In this document: in pieces, positions 27,168-37,012 of the stretch
How the letters are laid out: the number at the start of each line of letters is the position of its first letter
How positions within the stretch are numbered: position 1 is the stretch's first letter
Source of the DNA: Pseudomonas haemolytica
GTDB taxonomy: Bacteria > Pseudomonadota > Gammaproteobacteria > Pseudomonadales > Pseudomonadaceae
DNA length: 64,000 nt
Reading direction: 5' to 3'
NCBI RefSeq assembly: GCF_009659625.1
Contig: NZ_VOIW01000004.1
Location: 372,001-436,000 of the forward strand
Program-made: the position numbers and the translations under genes
Notes under the pieces: generated by a model
Database searches by the model: none
Told to the model about the DNA's origin: nothing
Seen by the model: the letters and a program-made list of their open reading frames with translations, nothing else

Positions 27168-30100
27168 CTATAGCCTCATGTCGATACCGACGACGCCGTT
27201 CGAGTAGGTCATTTTCAAGCCATCAGCATTGAGCAGCATCGAGTTCCCGGCGCTATTGGCACCTCGGAAAGCAAAAGTACCAGCGCGCATATCGAGCTCT
27301 ATCAGCGGCAGTCCATTTGCATCCACTTTCTCTGAACGCAGTGTCATTCCAAGAATAATTTCTTGGATAAACGCCTTGCTAATGATTGCTGTATTGAAGA
27401 CCACCTGATTATTTTCGATCACGAACATCGGGATTACTTCTCCGTTAATCTCGTTCACAACGGCAAACCGCTGGGCGAAAATCAAGAACTCCGATTGTCC
27501 ACCATCTGAGCCAAAAGCAAGCCCCGTAGTAACCCTCCTTCCATCAACTATGGTTTGAGCTTTAATGGTGGTTTGTGCTGATACCTTGCCATCGAGCCCT
27601 ACGACTACTTGGCTTACCTGCTGAACCGAGGCGTTTGTCTGTCCAAGGCTGGCTTGGACGGTATCAGTCCGCTTCGCCTGCACATCTATCGCGGTGGCTC
27701 TAACCTTTTCCTCCTGCTGGATAAGCCCTTTCGCGTCATCAACCCCAGCCTGCAGGGTCGTCAACCGCTCAGCAGTTGCCAGTTCGCGAGATGCTTCAAC
27801 GCGCATTTGTTGGGCGATACTTGCGGTGGACTCATACGCCTTCAACGCCCCAGCCAGCTCGCCAGCACCGTCATCACCACGCACAGAAGCTCGCAGCGAT
27901 TCGTTACTGGACGCCTGAGCCGTGACCCGCCCATCCAAGTTGGTGACCTTGGTATCGAGCCCAGTGATTGCCTCGGCCTGGCCTGCAATCGCACTGCCCT
28001 GCCCTGCAATCGTCTTGCCCTGCTCGTCAACGAGGCCTGAAACTGCCGTGAGCCCGCTCTTGAGCTGTGTGACCTGGGTTGCTGCTGTCTCCCGATTGGA
28101 GGCGACAACCTGCTCAAGAGTCGTCAGCCCTGACTTGTTGTCTCCCACCTGAGCCCCGAGCGTGATCAACTGCTGAGCCATTGCATCACTTTCAGTTGCG
28201 CGGGTTTTACGCTCAACAGCCAAGTCTGCTGTGGACGTCCACGCCTTCAAGGCTCCGGCCAGGTCTCCGCTGCCGTCATCACCACGAGCCGCCGAGCGCA
28301 GCGCTTCTACCGATGTGGCGGTCGCCAACACCTTGCCGTCTATTTCCTCGATCTTGGTTTCGATGATCTGGACCTGGGATGCCAGCGCGTTCGCTGTTTC
28401 CAGGATGGTGCCGATATCGGTCCAATAGTCTGCGTCGGGCGGCGCCTCCCCCACGGGCACCGGGCCTTTTGCTTGGTATAGGCGTTGGTCAAGCCGGACG
28501 ATGTCGCCCTTAAGATATGGTTTTGCAGGGTCGTAGGCGAGCGCATCACTTACCTGCTTGATCAGATCCTCCAGCTCTTGCTTGGCTTCCTCGAGGCGTT
28601 CATTTACTGAGCCAGGCCCATCGCCTGTAATCAGCTCGATCTCTTCGCGCAGGCTTTGGTACAAGGCGCCCTTGCCGATCTTGTCCGCAAAATACTTCTC
28701 GTACTCCGCTTGATCCGAACTGGCCTGGCCATTAACCGCGCCAGGCACTGGAAAGAACGGGCCGACATTGCCAGTGCGGTCCACCAAACGCGCCCAGAAG
28801 AACAGACTCGCCCCAGCCAACAGACTGTGCATCTCATGCGATGCTTGTGGATAGCTGAGGTCGCTGAGCTTGGTGGCAGTCTCCAGAACGGGAGACTGGC
28901 TGTACCAAAGCTCTGTGCGCTGCGTGTCCTCAGCACCTGGTGGGAAACCCCATTGAATACCGATGCCATAGATCAGGCTGGTGGTGGTCAGGAACGACAC
29001 CGCCGGCGGCAAGCCGGTCTTGCCGGTCAGTACTACCTCAGGGCTAGTACCCCAGATAGAGGCCACGTCCATGGCGTTGACCGAACTGACACGCGCAACG
29101 TAGCGGCCGCTGTAAATGCCCTCAACGTCCGCGCCGAGATTCCCAGTGCGCGGCAAGCGGATCCAGTTACCGCTGTCCTTGCGCCACTCCACGTTGTACG
29201 CAATAGCCCCCGGCACCGAATCCCACGTAATACGCATACTGGTGACGGCAATGCCCTGCGACACGACGCTGCGCGCCTCGATGCCGATGTTCTCCGGCGG
29301 AGACATTACCCCGGGCGGGATGATGCTCGTTGGCTGCGGGTCAATCCGTGCACCCGTGTCGATCGCATGGTACTTCAGGGGTTCATGCTGAGTGGCAGCT
29401 ATTTTGAACTGGTGCAGTCCTTGCGGCTCGATGGTCTGCACACGAAAGCGCATCACGGCCAGGTCAGCGCTCTCCACGGACCAACTGCATTCAGCCTCTG
29501 GGAGCTCCGAATAGTCGGCCATGACGGTGACCAAGCGGCCAGAGACGGACTTCACGATGCGCCCTTCGGTCTTGCCGCTGGGTAGGTTGAGGATTAGCCG
29601 ATCCTCTTCGTGCACCTCGGCATCGATATCGAGCGTGATCACACGCCTGGTCGCGGCGCTGATACGCCCACCATTTGCGCGCCCCGAGAACAACTCATCA
29701 GCCACGCAGATAATCTGGCCGGGCTCGACGTTGCGGCCCTCCATGCCGGTGGTGAAGCTTACCGACCACTCCTCATACTGCTCAGACTTGAGCGCCCAGA
29801 TACCGTGGCGGATTGCTTCTCCCTCCACGGTACAGCCGAAACGCGAGATATCCAGCATCCGGTGGCCGAGCTCGCCGATCAGCTCTTCGTTGGTAACGGG
29901 GGCCGGCTGTGTCTTGAACTCGTTTTCAGGATTGTCCCAAGCCACCTTCGCCCGTGTATGGCGATCAGGAAGCGCTGCGGAGACGTACTCAAATTCACCG
30001 ATGATGTTCGAGCGCGTGAAGACGTAGCCGTCCTCATTACCCGGAATGTCCGCCACCATGGTGACCTGAGAACCATTCCAGCAACTGCTGCCACGGAACA

Positions 30101-31211
30101 CGCTGGCCAGGTCAGAAAGGAGTGCATAGCCCTCAACCGAATCCTGAATGTAGACGTTGGTGGTCATGCGCGGCTGCATGCCGCCCTTTCCGTCTGGAAC
30201 CATCACATCGCAATAGCGGCCGATCTCGTACAGCGTCCAATGGTCCACCATGTCGGCGGTGATGCGACGGCCCAGGCCGTAGCGACGATGCAACAACAGG
30301 TCGCGCCATACCCAGACAGGATTGTTGGTGTAGGCAAGCTTAAAAGTGCCGTTCCAGTCACCTGTATAGGTTCGAGTCTCCGGGTTGTAGTTGGTCGGCA
30401 CCTGCACAATGCGGCCGCGCATCAGGAAGCTGGCCTTCGGCGTGTCTTGGAACTGCTTTGCATCGAACTGCAGGCCGCCCAGCGCCAGGTTCGGATAGCG
30501 CAGCTTCTTGTCGATTACCTCCGTCAGCCCCTTGATGCGCATCAGGTCTGCAAAGTTGGAGTCATTGCGGTTAGGGGTGAGCCGGCGCACGCGAACCAGT
30601 GCGCTCGTGAAACCTTCGGGTAGGTCGATTCGATGGGTGCGCTCGTATTCGGTTGTCCCCTTGTCATCCAGGGTCGCCGACAAAACCGTTTGATAGCTTC
30701 CACCATCTACAGAAAGATCAATGGCGTAGTCGATGCGGTAGCCGATCTGGTCACCGTTCGTCTTGACCTGCCAAATTTGCGGCCAGGACAACCGGATGCG
30801 CACAGCCGACAACTGCTGATCAGTGATCGCGCGCGTCCAGGCGTTATCCGATTTCAGCTCAACCGGCAGTCCCTGGGACGCCTCGTTCTCAATGGCCGGA
30901 AAGCCTGGAATGTGCTCTTGATCCACAGTGCCCGGACGGAAATCCCAAACGGTACCGGGAAAGTTCTCGCTACCATCAGGCGAGACCAGCGGCGTACCGT
31001 TGAGTTTTACCGACCGTCTGTCATCCACCAAGCCAACAATTGGCCCCTCACTCAAGGCATAAAGCAGTTTTACGGTCGCGACCGAAAGCGCGGTGTCGGG
31101 TGCTTTGTAGGGCGTGTATGGCTTCTGCTCGCCGCCCTTGGCGCCCAAAACGCGGGCAGCAGCAGGCCGGCGCCTATGCTTTGCAGCAGGCGCTGTTGCG
31201 ATTTTGGACAT
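27168..31211 (-). CDS. Host specificity protein J (central tail tip)
   Basis: A 1347-residue central tip protein. The N-terminal lambda gpJ region begins with a basic stretch and then PYTPYKAPDTALSVATVK and LYALSEGPIVGLVDDRRSV. Fibronectin-III-like parts lie around residues 640-840. From about residue 880 to 1200 there is a long coiled coil with an internally repeated unit (RGDDGSGDLAGALKAW / RGDDGAGELAGALKAY). The C-terminal DUF1983-type end carries host contact determinants. It completes the M-L-K-I-J tip gene order. Confidence 0.93.
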   Translation of the reverse strand: MSKIATAPAAKHRRRPAAARVLGAKGGEQKPYTPYKAPDTALSVATVKLLYALSEGPIVGLVDDRRSVKLNGTPLVSPDGSENFPGTVWDFRPGTVDQEHIPGFPAIENEASQGLPVELKSDNAWTRAITDQQLSAVRIRLSWPQIWQVKTNGDQIGYRIDYAIDLSVDGGSYQTVLSATLDDKGTTEYERTHRIDLPEGFTSALVRVRRLTPNRNDSNFADLMRIKGLTEVIDKKLRYPNLALGGLQFDAKQFQDTPKASFLMRGRIVQVPTNYNPETRTYTGDWNGTFKLAYTNNPVWVWRDLLLHRRYGLGRRITADMVDHWTLYEIGRYCDVMVPDGKGGMQPRMTTNVYIQDSVEGYALLSDLASVFRGSSCWNGSQVTMVADIPGNEDGYVFTRSNIIGEFEYVSAALPDRHTRAKVAWDNPENEFKTQPAPVTNEELIGELGHRMLDISRFGCTVEGEAIRHGIWALKSEQYEEWSVSFTTGMEGRNVEPGQIICVADELFSGRANGGRISAATRRVITLDIDAEVHEEDRLILNLPSGKTEGRIVKSVSGRLVTVMADYSELPEAECSWSVESADLAVMRFRVQTIEPQGLHQFKIAATQHEPLKYHAIDTGARIDPQPTSIIPPGVMSPPENIGIEARSVVSQGIAVTSMRITWDSVPGAIAYNVEWRKDSGNWIRLPRTGNLGADVEGIYSGRYVARVSSVNAMDVASIWGTSPEVVLTGKTGLPPAVSFLTTTSLIYGIGIQWGFPPGAEDTQRTELWYSQSPVLETATKLSDLSYPQASHEMHSLLAGASLFFWARLVDRTGNVGPFFPVPGAVNGQASSDQAEYEKYFADKIGKGALYQSLREEIELITGDGPGSVNERLEEAKQELEDLIKQVSDALAYDPAKPYLKGDIVRLDQRLYQAKGPVPVGEAPPDADYWTDIGTILETANALASQVQIIETKIEEIDGKVLATATSVEALRSAARGDDGSGDLAGALKAWTSTADLAVERKTRATESDAMAQQLITLGAQVGDNKSGLTTLEQVVASNRETAATQVTQLKSGLTAVSGLVDEQGKTIAGQGSAIAGQAEAITGLDTKVTNLDGRVTAQASSNESLRASVRGDDGAGELAGALKAYESTASIAQQMRVEASRELATAERLTTLQAGVDDAKGLIQQEEKVRATAIDVQAKRTDTVQASLGQTNASVQQVSQVVVGLDGKVSAQTTIKAQTIVDGRRVTTGLAFGSDGGQSEFLIFAQRFAVVNEINGEVIPMFVIENNQVVFNTAIISKAFIQEIILGMTLRSEKVDANGLPLIELDMRAGTFAFRGANSAGNSMLLNADGLKMTYSNGVVGIDMRL

Positions 31212-31220
31212 GGGTTTTCC

Positions 31221-31817
31221 TTACTGCTGATCTTCCGAAAAGACGCCAGCCGAGATGAGAGCGCCGCCGATATCGCGTTCGCCATACAGAAGTGGTTTGC
31301 AGCGGCCCTGGGCCGTGGTGGTGACCGCGCCGCCGAACGCATAGGAAGGCCTGTTGCCGTCGCCCTCCTTGTCCAACACGCCAACCGGTGACGGAGACAT
31401 GCTCATGGCGATGCCGCCGATCATCAGGCCAGCACCAGCCGCCACCAGGTAGTATTGCTGGGTGATCGCGCCAATCACCACCAGGGCAAGGCCGGCAATG
31501 GTGGCGAACAGACCGCCTCCCTTACTGCCGATCACAATTGGAGCGATGCGGATCGGCTCAACGGTGTCCTGGCGCATCTCAATCTCGGTATCGCTCAGGT
31601 TCTTCTTCCCGCGGAACACTGCGTAGGTCAGGCCGCGCTCTTCCGAAAAGCGCAAGAACCGTCTGAAGCCGGGGATCTTCACGCACAACGCATGAATCGC
31701 CTCAGCGCATGACGTCACGGCCAGGTGGTGTACCCGGCCAAATCGTGCGCCCAGCACACCATAAAGCATCACCAGCACCACTAGGGGTTGCGGGTTAACC
31801 GTTGTTTTCATTGCCAT
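31221..31817 (-). CDS. Tail assembly protein I
   Basis: 198 residues. The N-terminal half (LYGVLGARFGRVHHLAVTSCAEAIHALC) matches lambda gpI-like tail assembly proteins. A hydrophobic Gly-rich stretch (IAGLALVVIGAITQQYYLVAAGAGLMIGG) follows and may insert in a membrane or tip core. It ends before gpJ and overlaps gpK by one base. Confidence 0.85.
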   Translation of the reverse strand: MAMKTTVNPQPLVVLVMLYGVLGARFGRVHHLAVTSCAEAIHALCVKIPGFRRFLRFSEERGLTYAVFRGKKNLSDTEIEMRQDTVEPIRIAPIVIGSKGGGLFATIAGLALVVIGAITQQYYLVAAGAGLMIGGIAMSMSPSPVGVLDKEGDGNRPSYAFGGAVTTTAQGRCKPLLYGERDIGGALISAGVFSEDQQ

Positions 31818-32569
31818 CAGTCAACCTCCGGCATTCGTTGGTGCCGAAGAATCAGCACGGTGTAATCAGCCCACATGCCGCCGTACACGTCTCGGGTGGA
31901 TTTCTTGTTGTAGCGGTGATGCAGAAAGGTGCCCGGGGCCGGGTGTAGTTCCGGGGCGCTGGTCAGCAAACCGTCACCCAGATAGATTCCTGCGTGGTTC
32001 GGTGCAGCGGCGTTGATCTGCATGACGATCATGTCGCCCTTGCGCGGCATCGAAACCGGATAGAAACCGGCCTCCTCGTAGTACTTCTCGTAGAGGCTCT
32101 CACCATCGTTCCACCAGCCGTCCCGGCGTGGATAGTTCGGTAATTCAATCCCATGCTCGCGCTCGTAGTAATCGCGGCACAGGGCATAGCAGTCCAGCAG
32201 ACCATGGCCGAACTCGCGGCCAACCAGCGGGGCCTGGTAACCATCAGGCTTGAACTCGAAGTACTCGCCAGACGGCCAGCTCACAATCCCCCAGGGTTTT
32301 TCGTGCAATTCGCAGCTGACGCGATCGGTCATGCTCGGCATGGGCGGAACGTCGGGATGAGAGTGAATGATCATCGTCACCTCGCCACGGTCCTCCGCGT
32401 CACACTTATCCTCGGGGTTGATGATGAAGTGCTCGCTCGGCGTCTTGGCATCATTGCGGCATGGAACGTACTTCAGCCGCCCGCCCTCACGGATCACCAC
32501 TCCGCAACTTTCCTTGGGGAACTCAGCCTCAGCGTGGGCCTGAATTTGTTTCAGCATCGTCTTGTTCAT
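31817..32569 (-). CDS. Tail tip assembly peptidase K (JAB/MPN + NlpC/P60)
   Basis: 250 residues with two domains. The N-terminal JAB metalloprotease has IIHSHPDVPPMPSMTDRVSCE (metal ligands His-x-His...Asp). The C-terminal NlpC/P60 cysteine peptidase has the nucleophile in GLLDCYALCRDYY and the His in APNHAGIYLGDG. Lambda gpK homologues work on the tip complex and may cut peptidoglycan on entry. Confidence 0.9.
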   Translation of the reverse strand: MNKTMLKQIQAHAEAEFPKESCGVVIREGGRLKYVPCRNDAKTPSEHFIINPEDKCDAEDRGEVTMIIHSHPDVPPMPSMTDRVSCELHEKPWGIVSWPSGEYFEFKPDGYQAPLVGREFGHGLLDCYALCRDYYEREHGIELPNYPRRDGWWNDGESLYEKYYEEAGFYPVSMPRKGDMIVMQINAAAPNHAGIYLGDGLLTSAPELHPAPGTFLHHRYNKKSTRDVYGGMWADYTVLILRHQRMPEVD

Positions 32570-32574
32570 GGGGT

Positions 32575-33261
32575 CTATCCAATAAGCGCAGCGCCAGGGG
32601 CGCCGCCGAACGACAATGGGTTGCCCTTGCCAAAGCGGATTTCGCAGTCACTTGGCCGGCCACCACATCGATCCAGTGCCGGGTCGTCGACTGGGTTGCC
32701 GTCGAGGTCGAACATCTTGATCCCGGTGTAGTTGCAGTCAGGCCCGCGGTATTCTCCCCACAGGCACCACTCGCACCGGTTCATGATTAGGCCGCCTGGA
32801 AGCCTCTGACCTTTAACGGCCGTCGGCGGCGCCAGCGAGAACACCACCTCCTCACGCAACAAGCTGGTGACCTGGTTGATATAGGAGATGTCGAGCCTCT
32901 CCATGGTGCTGGCCGTAGGGTTGCCCTCTGAAAAGTTCGCTGCATCCAGGTATTTCGCGTACGTCTGTCGAACCGTCAGCTTTACCCCACTCATCCCCTG
33001 GAAGCGCCGGCACAGCGCTGTGATCGTTCCGTCGATGTTGCTGATCTTCAGCATGGGCGTGGAGTTGTTGCCCTCAACGCTGCGCCCAAAGCCGCCCGTT
33101 TCGTAAGGCCTGGGCAGATATGTCTCACCCTTCCAGATGATCGGCGTGGACTGCTGGTGCGCGTGGTACCGCAAGATGCCCATGCCCCTCGCCTCACCGT
33201 CCAGCTCGATCAACTGGATGATCGCGCCGGGTTCTAGCTTCTGGTCGTCCAACGTAATCAT
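32575..33261 (-). CDS. Minor tail protein L
   Basis: 228 residues. The start MITLDDQKLEPGAIIQLIELD and YLPRPYETGGFGRSVEG fit gpL. The C-terminal domain has cysteines CEWCLWGEYRGPDC...RCGGRPSDC, the set that in lambda gpL binds an iron-sulfur cluster (known for the family). It overlaps gpM by 4 bases. Confidence 0.9.
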   Translation of the reverse strand: MITLDDQKLEPGAIIQLIELDGEARGMGILRYHAHQQSTPIIWKGETYLPRPYETGGFGRSVEGNNSTPMLKISNIDGTITALCRRFQGMSGVKLTVRQTYAKYLDAANFSEGNPTASTMERLDISYINQVTSLLREEVVFSLAPPTAVKGQRLPGGLIMNRCEWCLWGEYRGPDCNYTGIKMFDLDGNPVDDPALDRCGGRPSDCEIRFGKGNPLSFGGAPGAALIG

Positions 33262-33596
33262 GGGTTGAATACCTGCTCGAAAGTGGTGCTAAGGGTGTAT
33301 TTCTTGTTGCCGTGGGTTTGCAGTTGCCAGCCACCGGTAGTGATGTAAGCGCCCTGTGTTTCAAGCGGCGGTGTCCAAAGGAAGTGATTTGCGCCCTTGT
33401 GCCGCTTGAAGAACTTTTTGATCTCTGCGATGTAGGCTTCATTGCCCGTGAACGACACGACATAGGCGCCAGACACGTTGTTGATGCCGACCGACAGTCG
33501 CTGGCTGTAGCCATTGCCAAACTTGGACTCAAGCGTGTCTGTCTGTTCGTCGCCAGACGAGCCTACCCGTGGAGACCAGTTGAATACCTCTGCCAT
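33258..33596 (-). CDS. Minor tail protein M
   Basis: 112 residues with the family pattern FNWSPRVGSSGDEQ, GINNVSGAYVVSFTG and HFLWTPPLETQGAY. It joins the tail tip. One-base overlap with the tape measure gene upstream and 4-base overlap with L downstream. Confidence 0.9.
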   Translation of the reverse strand: MAEVFNWSPRVGSSGDEQTDTLESKFGNGYSQRLSVGINNVSGAYVVSFTGNEAYIAEIKKFFKRHKGANHFLWTPPLETQGAYITTGGWQLQTHGNKKYTLSTTFEQVFNP

Positions 33597-36500
33597 CAGC
33601 TGTTTCTCCGATTGTTTGGATCAAGCAGGCCGTTCTGGCCTTTTTCCTGCTGTATCACCTGCCGGGCGATCTTTGGCATTTCGGAACGAGCGGTGGCCAG
33701 CAGCGCCAGGCCCATTTGCTCGTAGCCTTCCGGAGCGTTGACCGCCCCGCCCGATCCGTCGCCATTGATGTGCAAGTGGATCTCCGGCGCAGATCCTGAG
33801 CCGGCGGCGGCTGCAACAGATGGAGCGGTGAAGGCCGGCGACATGCCTGGGCTTCCGACAAATCCGCCGGTTGCATAGCCCGGCTTACCGCTACGGTTCA
33901 GGCCGATGAGGTAATCCTTCATCCCAGGCTGATCGACCACTTCCTTGCGGATGACGACCTCGCCGCCGTGAACCACACCCTTCGGCTCAAACTTGCCACC
34001 GGGGCCGGTATAGCCACCCTCAGAGAAGCCGGCCAGCGCCATGCCGGCGACCATGCCCGCATTGGCGTAACCCGCAGCCAGCAGCGCCGCGCCCACCGGG
34101 ATACCGCCCAGAATGGTCAGTTCCGCCGGAGCCTTCGCTGCAGCGATCTGGGCGTTCATGATGATCGACGCCACCGCAAACGCCTTTTGCGCTACAAACA
34201 ATGCCTTGTATGCGCCTGACTGCTCTCCAGCGATCTTGCCAACCATGTCGGCGGCCTGGCCCGACAGTTCGCTGAAGGTGCCGATCACAGCTACTTTGTA
34301 GGCACCCTGAATGTCAGAAAGCCGCGCCTGGTTCGTCTGATTGATCTCGACGACTCGGTCCAGGTACTGCTGCTCGGCGGCGAGCTTCTGCTCGTTGGTG
34401 CTTTGCTGGTCGGCCAGGATCTGATCGCGCAGATCTGCCTGCATGGACAGCTGCTTGTCGTGCCACTTTTTGAGCGCTGCTTCAGCCTCGGCGATCTTTA
34501 CAAGCTCCCCGGAGGGTCCACCTACCGAGGAGTCGATGCCGCCGAACTCCGGCGCCTCGGTAACCGTGGCTTTCGAGATGGCATCAGCGCCAGCGCGATA
34601 GTCGTCCGACGATAGCTTGCCGGCACGGTTGGCCGTTTCAAGCACCTGCATCCGCTCTTTCGTCGTTGCGAGCAGGGCTTGCTCTTTGGTTTGAAGGCTA
34701 GACATCAGGCCGTCATAGGCCTTTCTGGCATTTAGCGCATCAAGCTCAATCGCCTTGCCCTGAAGCATGACCTTGTTTTTCTCCGACAGCTTCGACAGCT
34801 CGCCCGTGGAGAGCTCGTAGCGGAGACGCCCTATCTCGGTTGTCTCACCGTAAAGCGCGACCTGCTGGGTAAGGTTGTCCAGGGTTTGCTTGTATGCATT
34901 GTTGAGCTGCTCAGCTTGCCGCTGGATATCCTCCGAGGCTTTCTTGGCTTTTTGTTGGGCCTCCTCAGAAGCCTTGGCCGCCGTTTCAGAACCCTTGATC
35001 GCGCCGGCTAGGATGCGCCAGCCCTCGGCAGTACCGGGGTCAACGCCCTCCCGTTCAATCCTCCGGTTCACCTCGCCAACCAGGTCGCCCCCATCCCTGA
35101 CGGAGTTCAAGCGCTCAACGAGGGTTTTTGTGTAGGTGTTCCAGCCCTCAATAGTCTTCTTGTCGGGCCCCGCAATCTTTTTCAGCCCGGCGCCAGCTTG
35201 GCCGGCAGCGGTGGCCACATCGTTCAGGCGGGCGGTGAGCATATTGGCGACGTCGCCGTAATCGCCAGAGGCTTTGATCGCTTCGCCGTACGCTGATGCA
35301 GAAGCATTGATAGCCTTGGTCATCTCCTCGTTTGGGCCGATTGCCGCGACCAACTGCTGGCTAGCCGAGTCGATATCCAGGCCGCCGGCAATGCGGCGAT
35401 TGAAGTCCGTCACCGCCCTGTCGCGCTGGAATGGGTTGGCCGAGTAGGTATCGCCCCACTTGTCATTGCCTTGGGCAGCGGCGCGAATCTCGCGCAACGC
35501 CTTCTGTGCCGCCACTTGCGCATCGGCCTGCTGCTGGATAACGCCGCCGAGCTTGTATCGAGCCTGCTCTCTACCGAGTGCCGCAAACTCTTTGCGCAAC
35601 TCCTCTACGGGCCGTTTGAGATCGACGGTAGCCTGGCGGGCTTTATCGCTGTTATCACTGAACAGAAGGTAGCTGGCAGCCACGGCACCGACGGTCAGTG
35701 CAAGTCCGGCAGGCCCACCCATAACGCCAAGAAGAGCCGCCCCAGCACGCCCAGCCAGCGACGTCGCTGCTGATTGGGCGGACTGAGCTGCAGTTTGTGC
35801 AGCGGCGGCCTGCGCATCTGCAAGCCTGGCGATCCGCAAGCGGCTGAGAGCGGCTGCATGCCCATCAGTAAACCTTGTCGCCGCAACCTGCGCATTTGCA
35901 GCCACCGTCTCGGCTGCTGCCCGTCTGACCGCCATATTGGCGGCATCAAGCTGAGCCCTAGAGCGCCCTATTTCAGCTGAGTTTGCTTCCCGAATAGCAG
36001 TAACCTGGGCCCACAGACTCTTAATCAAATCCCCCGCTTTCAGGCTGCCATACGCAGCACCAACAGTAAGCGCCGACGCCGCAAGTACGTCCATGTTTTC
36101 GGCAACAAAGGTAACGGCACGGGCAAGAATTTTGGTACTTCCGGTCGCGCCGTCCATCCCGCCCACCCAAGCCTGGAATGAGTTGCTGACGGTTGTAGTG
36201 GCTCGACTAACCGAGCCAGGTAGATCCTTGAATTCCCCCTGAAGGGTACCAAGCTGGCTAATCAGTGCCGGCACCACTTTGTCAATGGTAAGTAGGCCTT
36301 GGTCTGCCATTGCCTTGAGGTCTTTACGGGCAACGCCCATGCCGGTGGCAAGCGCCCGGATTACGCGATCACCGTTTTCGTTAACTGAGTTGAACTCCTC
36401 GCCGCGCAATACACCCTGACCCAAAGCTTGGGAGAACTGCGTGATAACAGAGGAGGCTTCTGCTGCGCCAGCGCCGGAAAGCTGAAGCCCAAGGGCCAAC

Positions 36501-36973
36501 GCTTCGGTGACACCCAAAGCCTCGCTCGATGAGTAGCCAAACTCGCGCATCGATGCGGACGAACGACTGAATAGACCCGCGTTGTCGGCAAAGGCAGTAC
36601 CGGTGCGCTGACTGATCTCAAATAGCGCCTTTTGGTTTACGGAAAAATCCTCAGTGCTCGTGGAGGCCTGCTTCAGTCGAGCATTTACCTGATTCCAGCT
36701 GTCAGCCTGGTGAATGACATTCCCCACAGCAAGAGCGCCGGCCATGGCCTTTGCGTATCCTCCCACTGAGGATGTAAGCGCCTGCATCGCAGAGCCCTGG
36801 GCTCGAACTGCTGCCTCCTGGGATCTCCACGAACTAGTCGCATCACGGTTCCCAGAAGTGATGGTTCGCAGATAGCTCTGCCCCATGCGGCCAGCCCTTG
36901 CCATCTCACGCTGATATGCGCTCGTTTCGGCTGAGACGCTGACGATCAGGGAGCGAAGGGTTTGCCCTGCCAT
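33596..36973 (-). CDS. Tape measure protein
   Basis: 1125 residues. An N-terminal helical tape measure domain (LIVSVSAETSAYQREMARAGRMGQSYL; GQGVLRGEEFNSVNENGDRVI) precedes long Ala/Gln-rich helical stretches (about residues 300-780) and hydrophobic segments near 400 and 950. The C-terminus is Gly/Ser/Pro-rich. Length implies a tail of about 150-170 nm by the usual ratio (inference). The start follows module copy C (RBS CTGGAGAAAAGC). Confidence 0.93.
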   Translation of the reverse strand: MAGQTLRSLIVSVSAETSAYQREMARAGRMGQSYLRTITSGNRDATSSWRSQEAAVRAQGSAMQALTSSVGGYAKAMAGALAVGNVIHQADSWNQVNARLKQASTSTEDFSVNQKALFEISQRTGTAFADNAGLFSRSSASMREFGYSSSEALGVTEALALGLQLSGAGAAEASSVITQFSQALGQGVLRGEEFNSVNENGDRVIRALATGMGVARKDLKAMADQGLLTIDKVVPALISQLGTLQGEFKDLPGSVSRATTTVSNSFQAWVGGMDGATGSTKILARAVTFVAENMDVLAASALTVGAAYGSLKAGDLIKSLWAQVTAIREANSAEIGRSRAQLDAANMAVRRAAAETVAANAQVAATRFTDGHAAALSRLRIARLADAQAAAAQTAAQSAQSAATSLAGRAGAALLGVMGGPAGLALTVGAVAASYLLFSDNSDKARQATVDLKRPVEELRKEFAALGREQARYKLGGVIQQQADAQVAAQKALREIRAAAQGNDKWGDTYSANPFQRDRAVTDFNRRIAGGLDIDSASQQLVAAIGPNEEMTKAINASASAYGEAIKASGDYGDVANMLTARLNDVATAAGQAGAGLKKIAGPDKKTIEGWNTYTKTLVERLNSVRDGGDLVGEVNRRIEREGVDPGTAEGWRILAGAIKGSETAAKASEEAQQKAKKASEDIQRQAEQLNNAYKQTLDNLTQQVALYGETTEIGRLRYELSTGELSKLSEKNKVMLQGKAIELDALNARKAYDGLMSSLQTKEQALLATTKERMQVLETANRAGKLSSDDYRAGADAISKATVTEAPEFGGIDSSVGGPSGELVKIAEAEAALKKWHDKQLSMQADLRDQILADQQSTNEQKLAAEQQYLDRVVEINQTNQARLSDIQGAYKVAVIGTFSELSGQAADMVGKIAGEQSGAYKALFVAQKAFAVASIIMNAQIAAAKAPAELTILGGIPVGAALLAAGYANAGMVAGMALAGFSEGGYTGPGGKFEPKGVVHGGEVVIRKEVVDQPGMKDYLIGLNRSGKPGYATGGFVGSPGMSPAFTAPSVAAAAGSGSAPEIHLHINGDGSGGAVNAPEGYEQMGLALLATARSEMPKIARQVIQQEKGQNGLLDPNNRRNS

Positions 36974-36989
36974 GCTTTTCTCCAGACAT

Positions 36990-37012
36990 TAAAAAACCCG
37001 CCTTGGCGGGTT
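36990..37012 (-). terminator. Terminator of the lipoprotein moron (module copy C)
   Basis: Minus-strand stem AACCCGCC/GGCGGGTT with a 2-base loop, then TTTTTAATG and the tape measure ribosome site. The stem reaches into the lipoprotein stop codon. It is almost identical to copy A before the endolysin. Confidence 0.8.
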
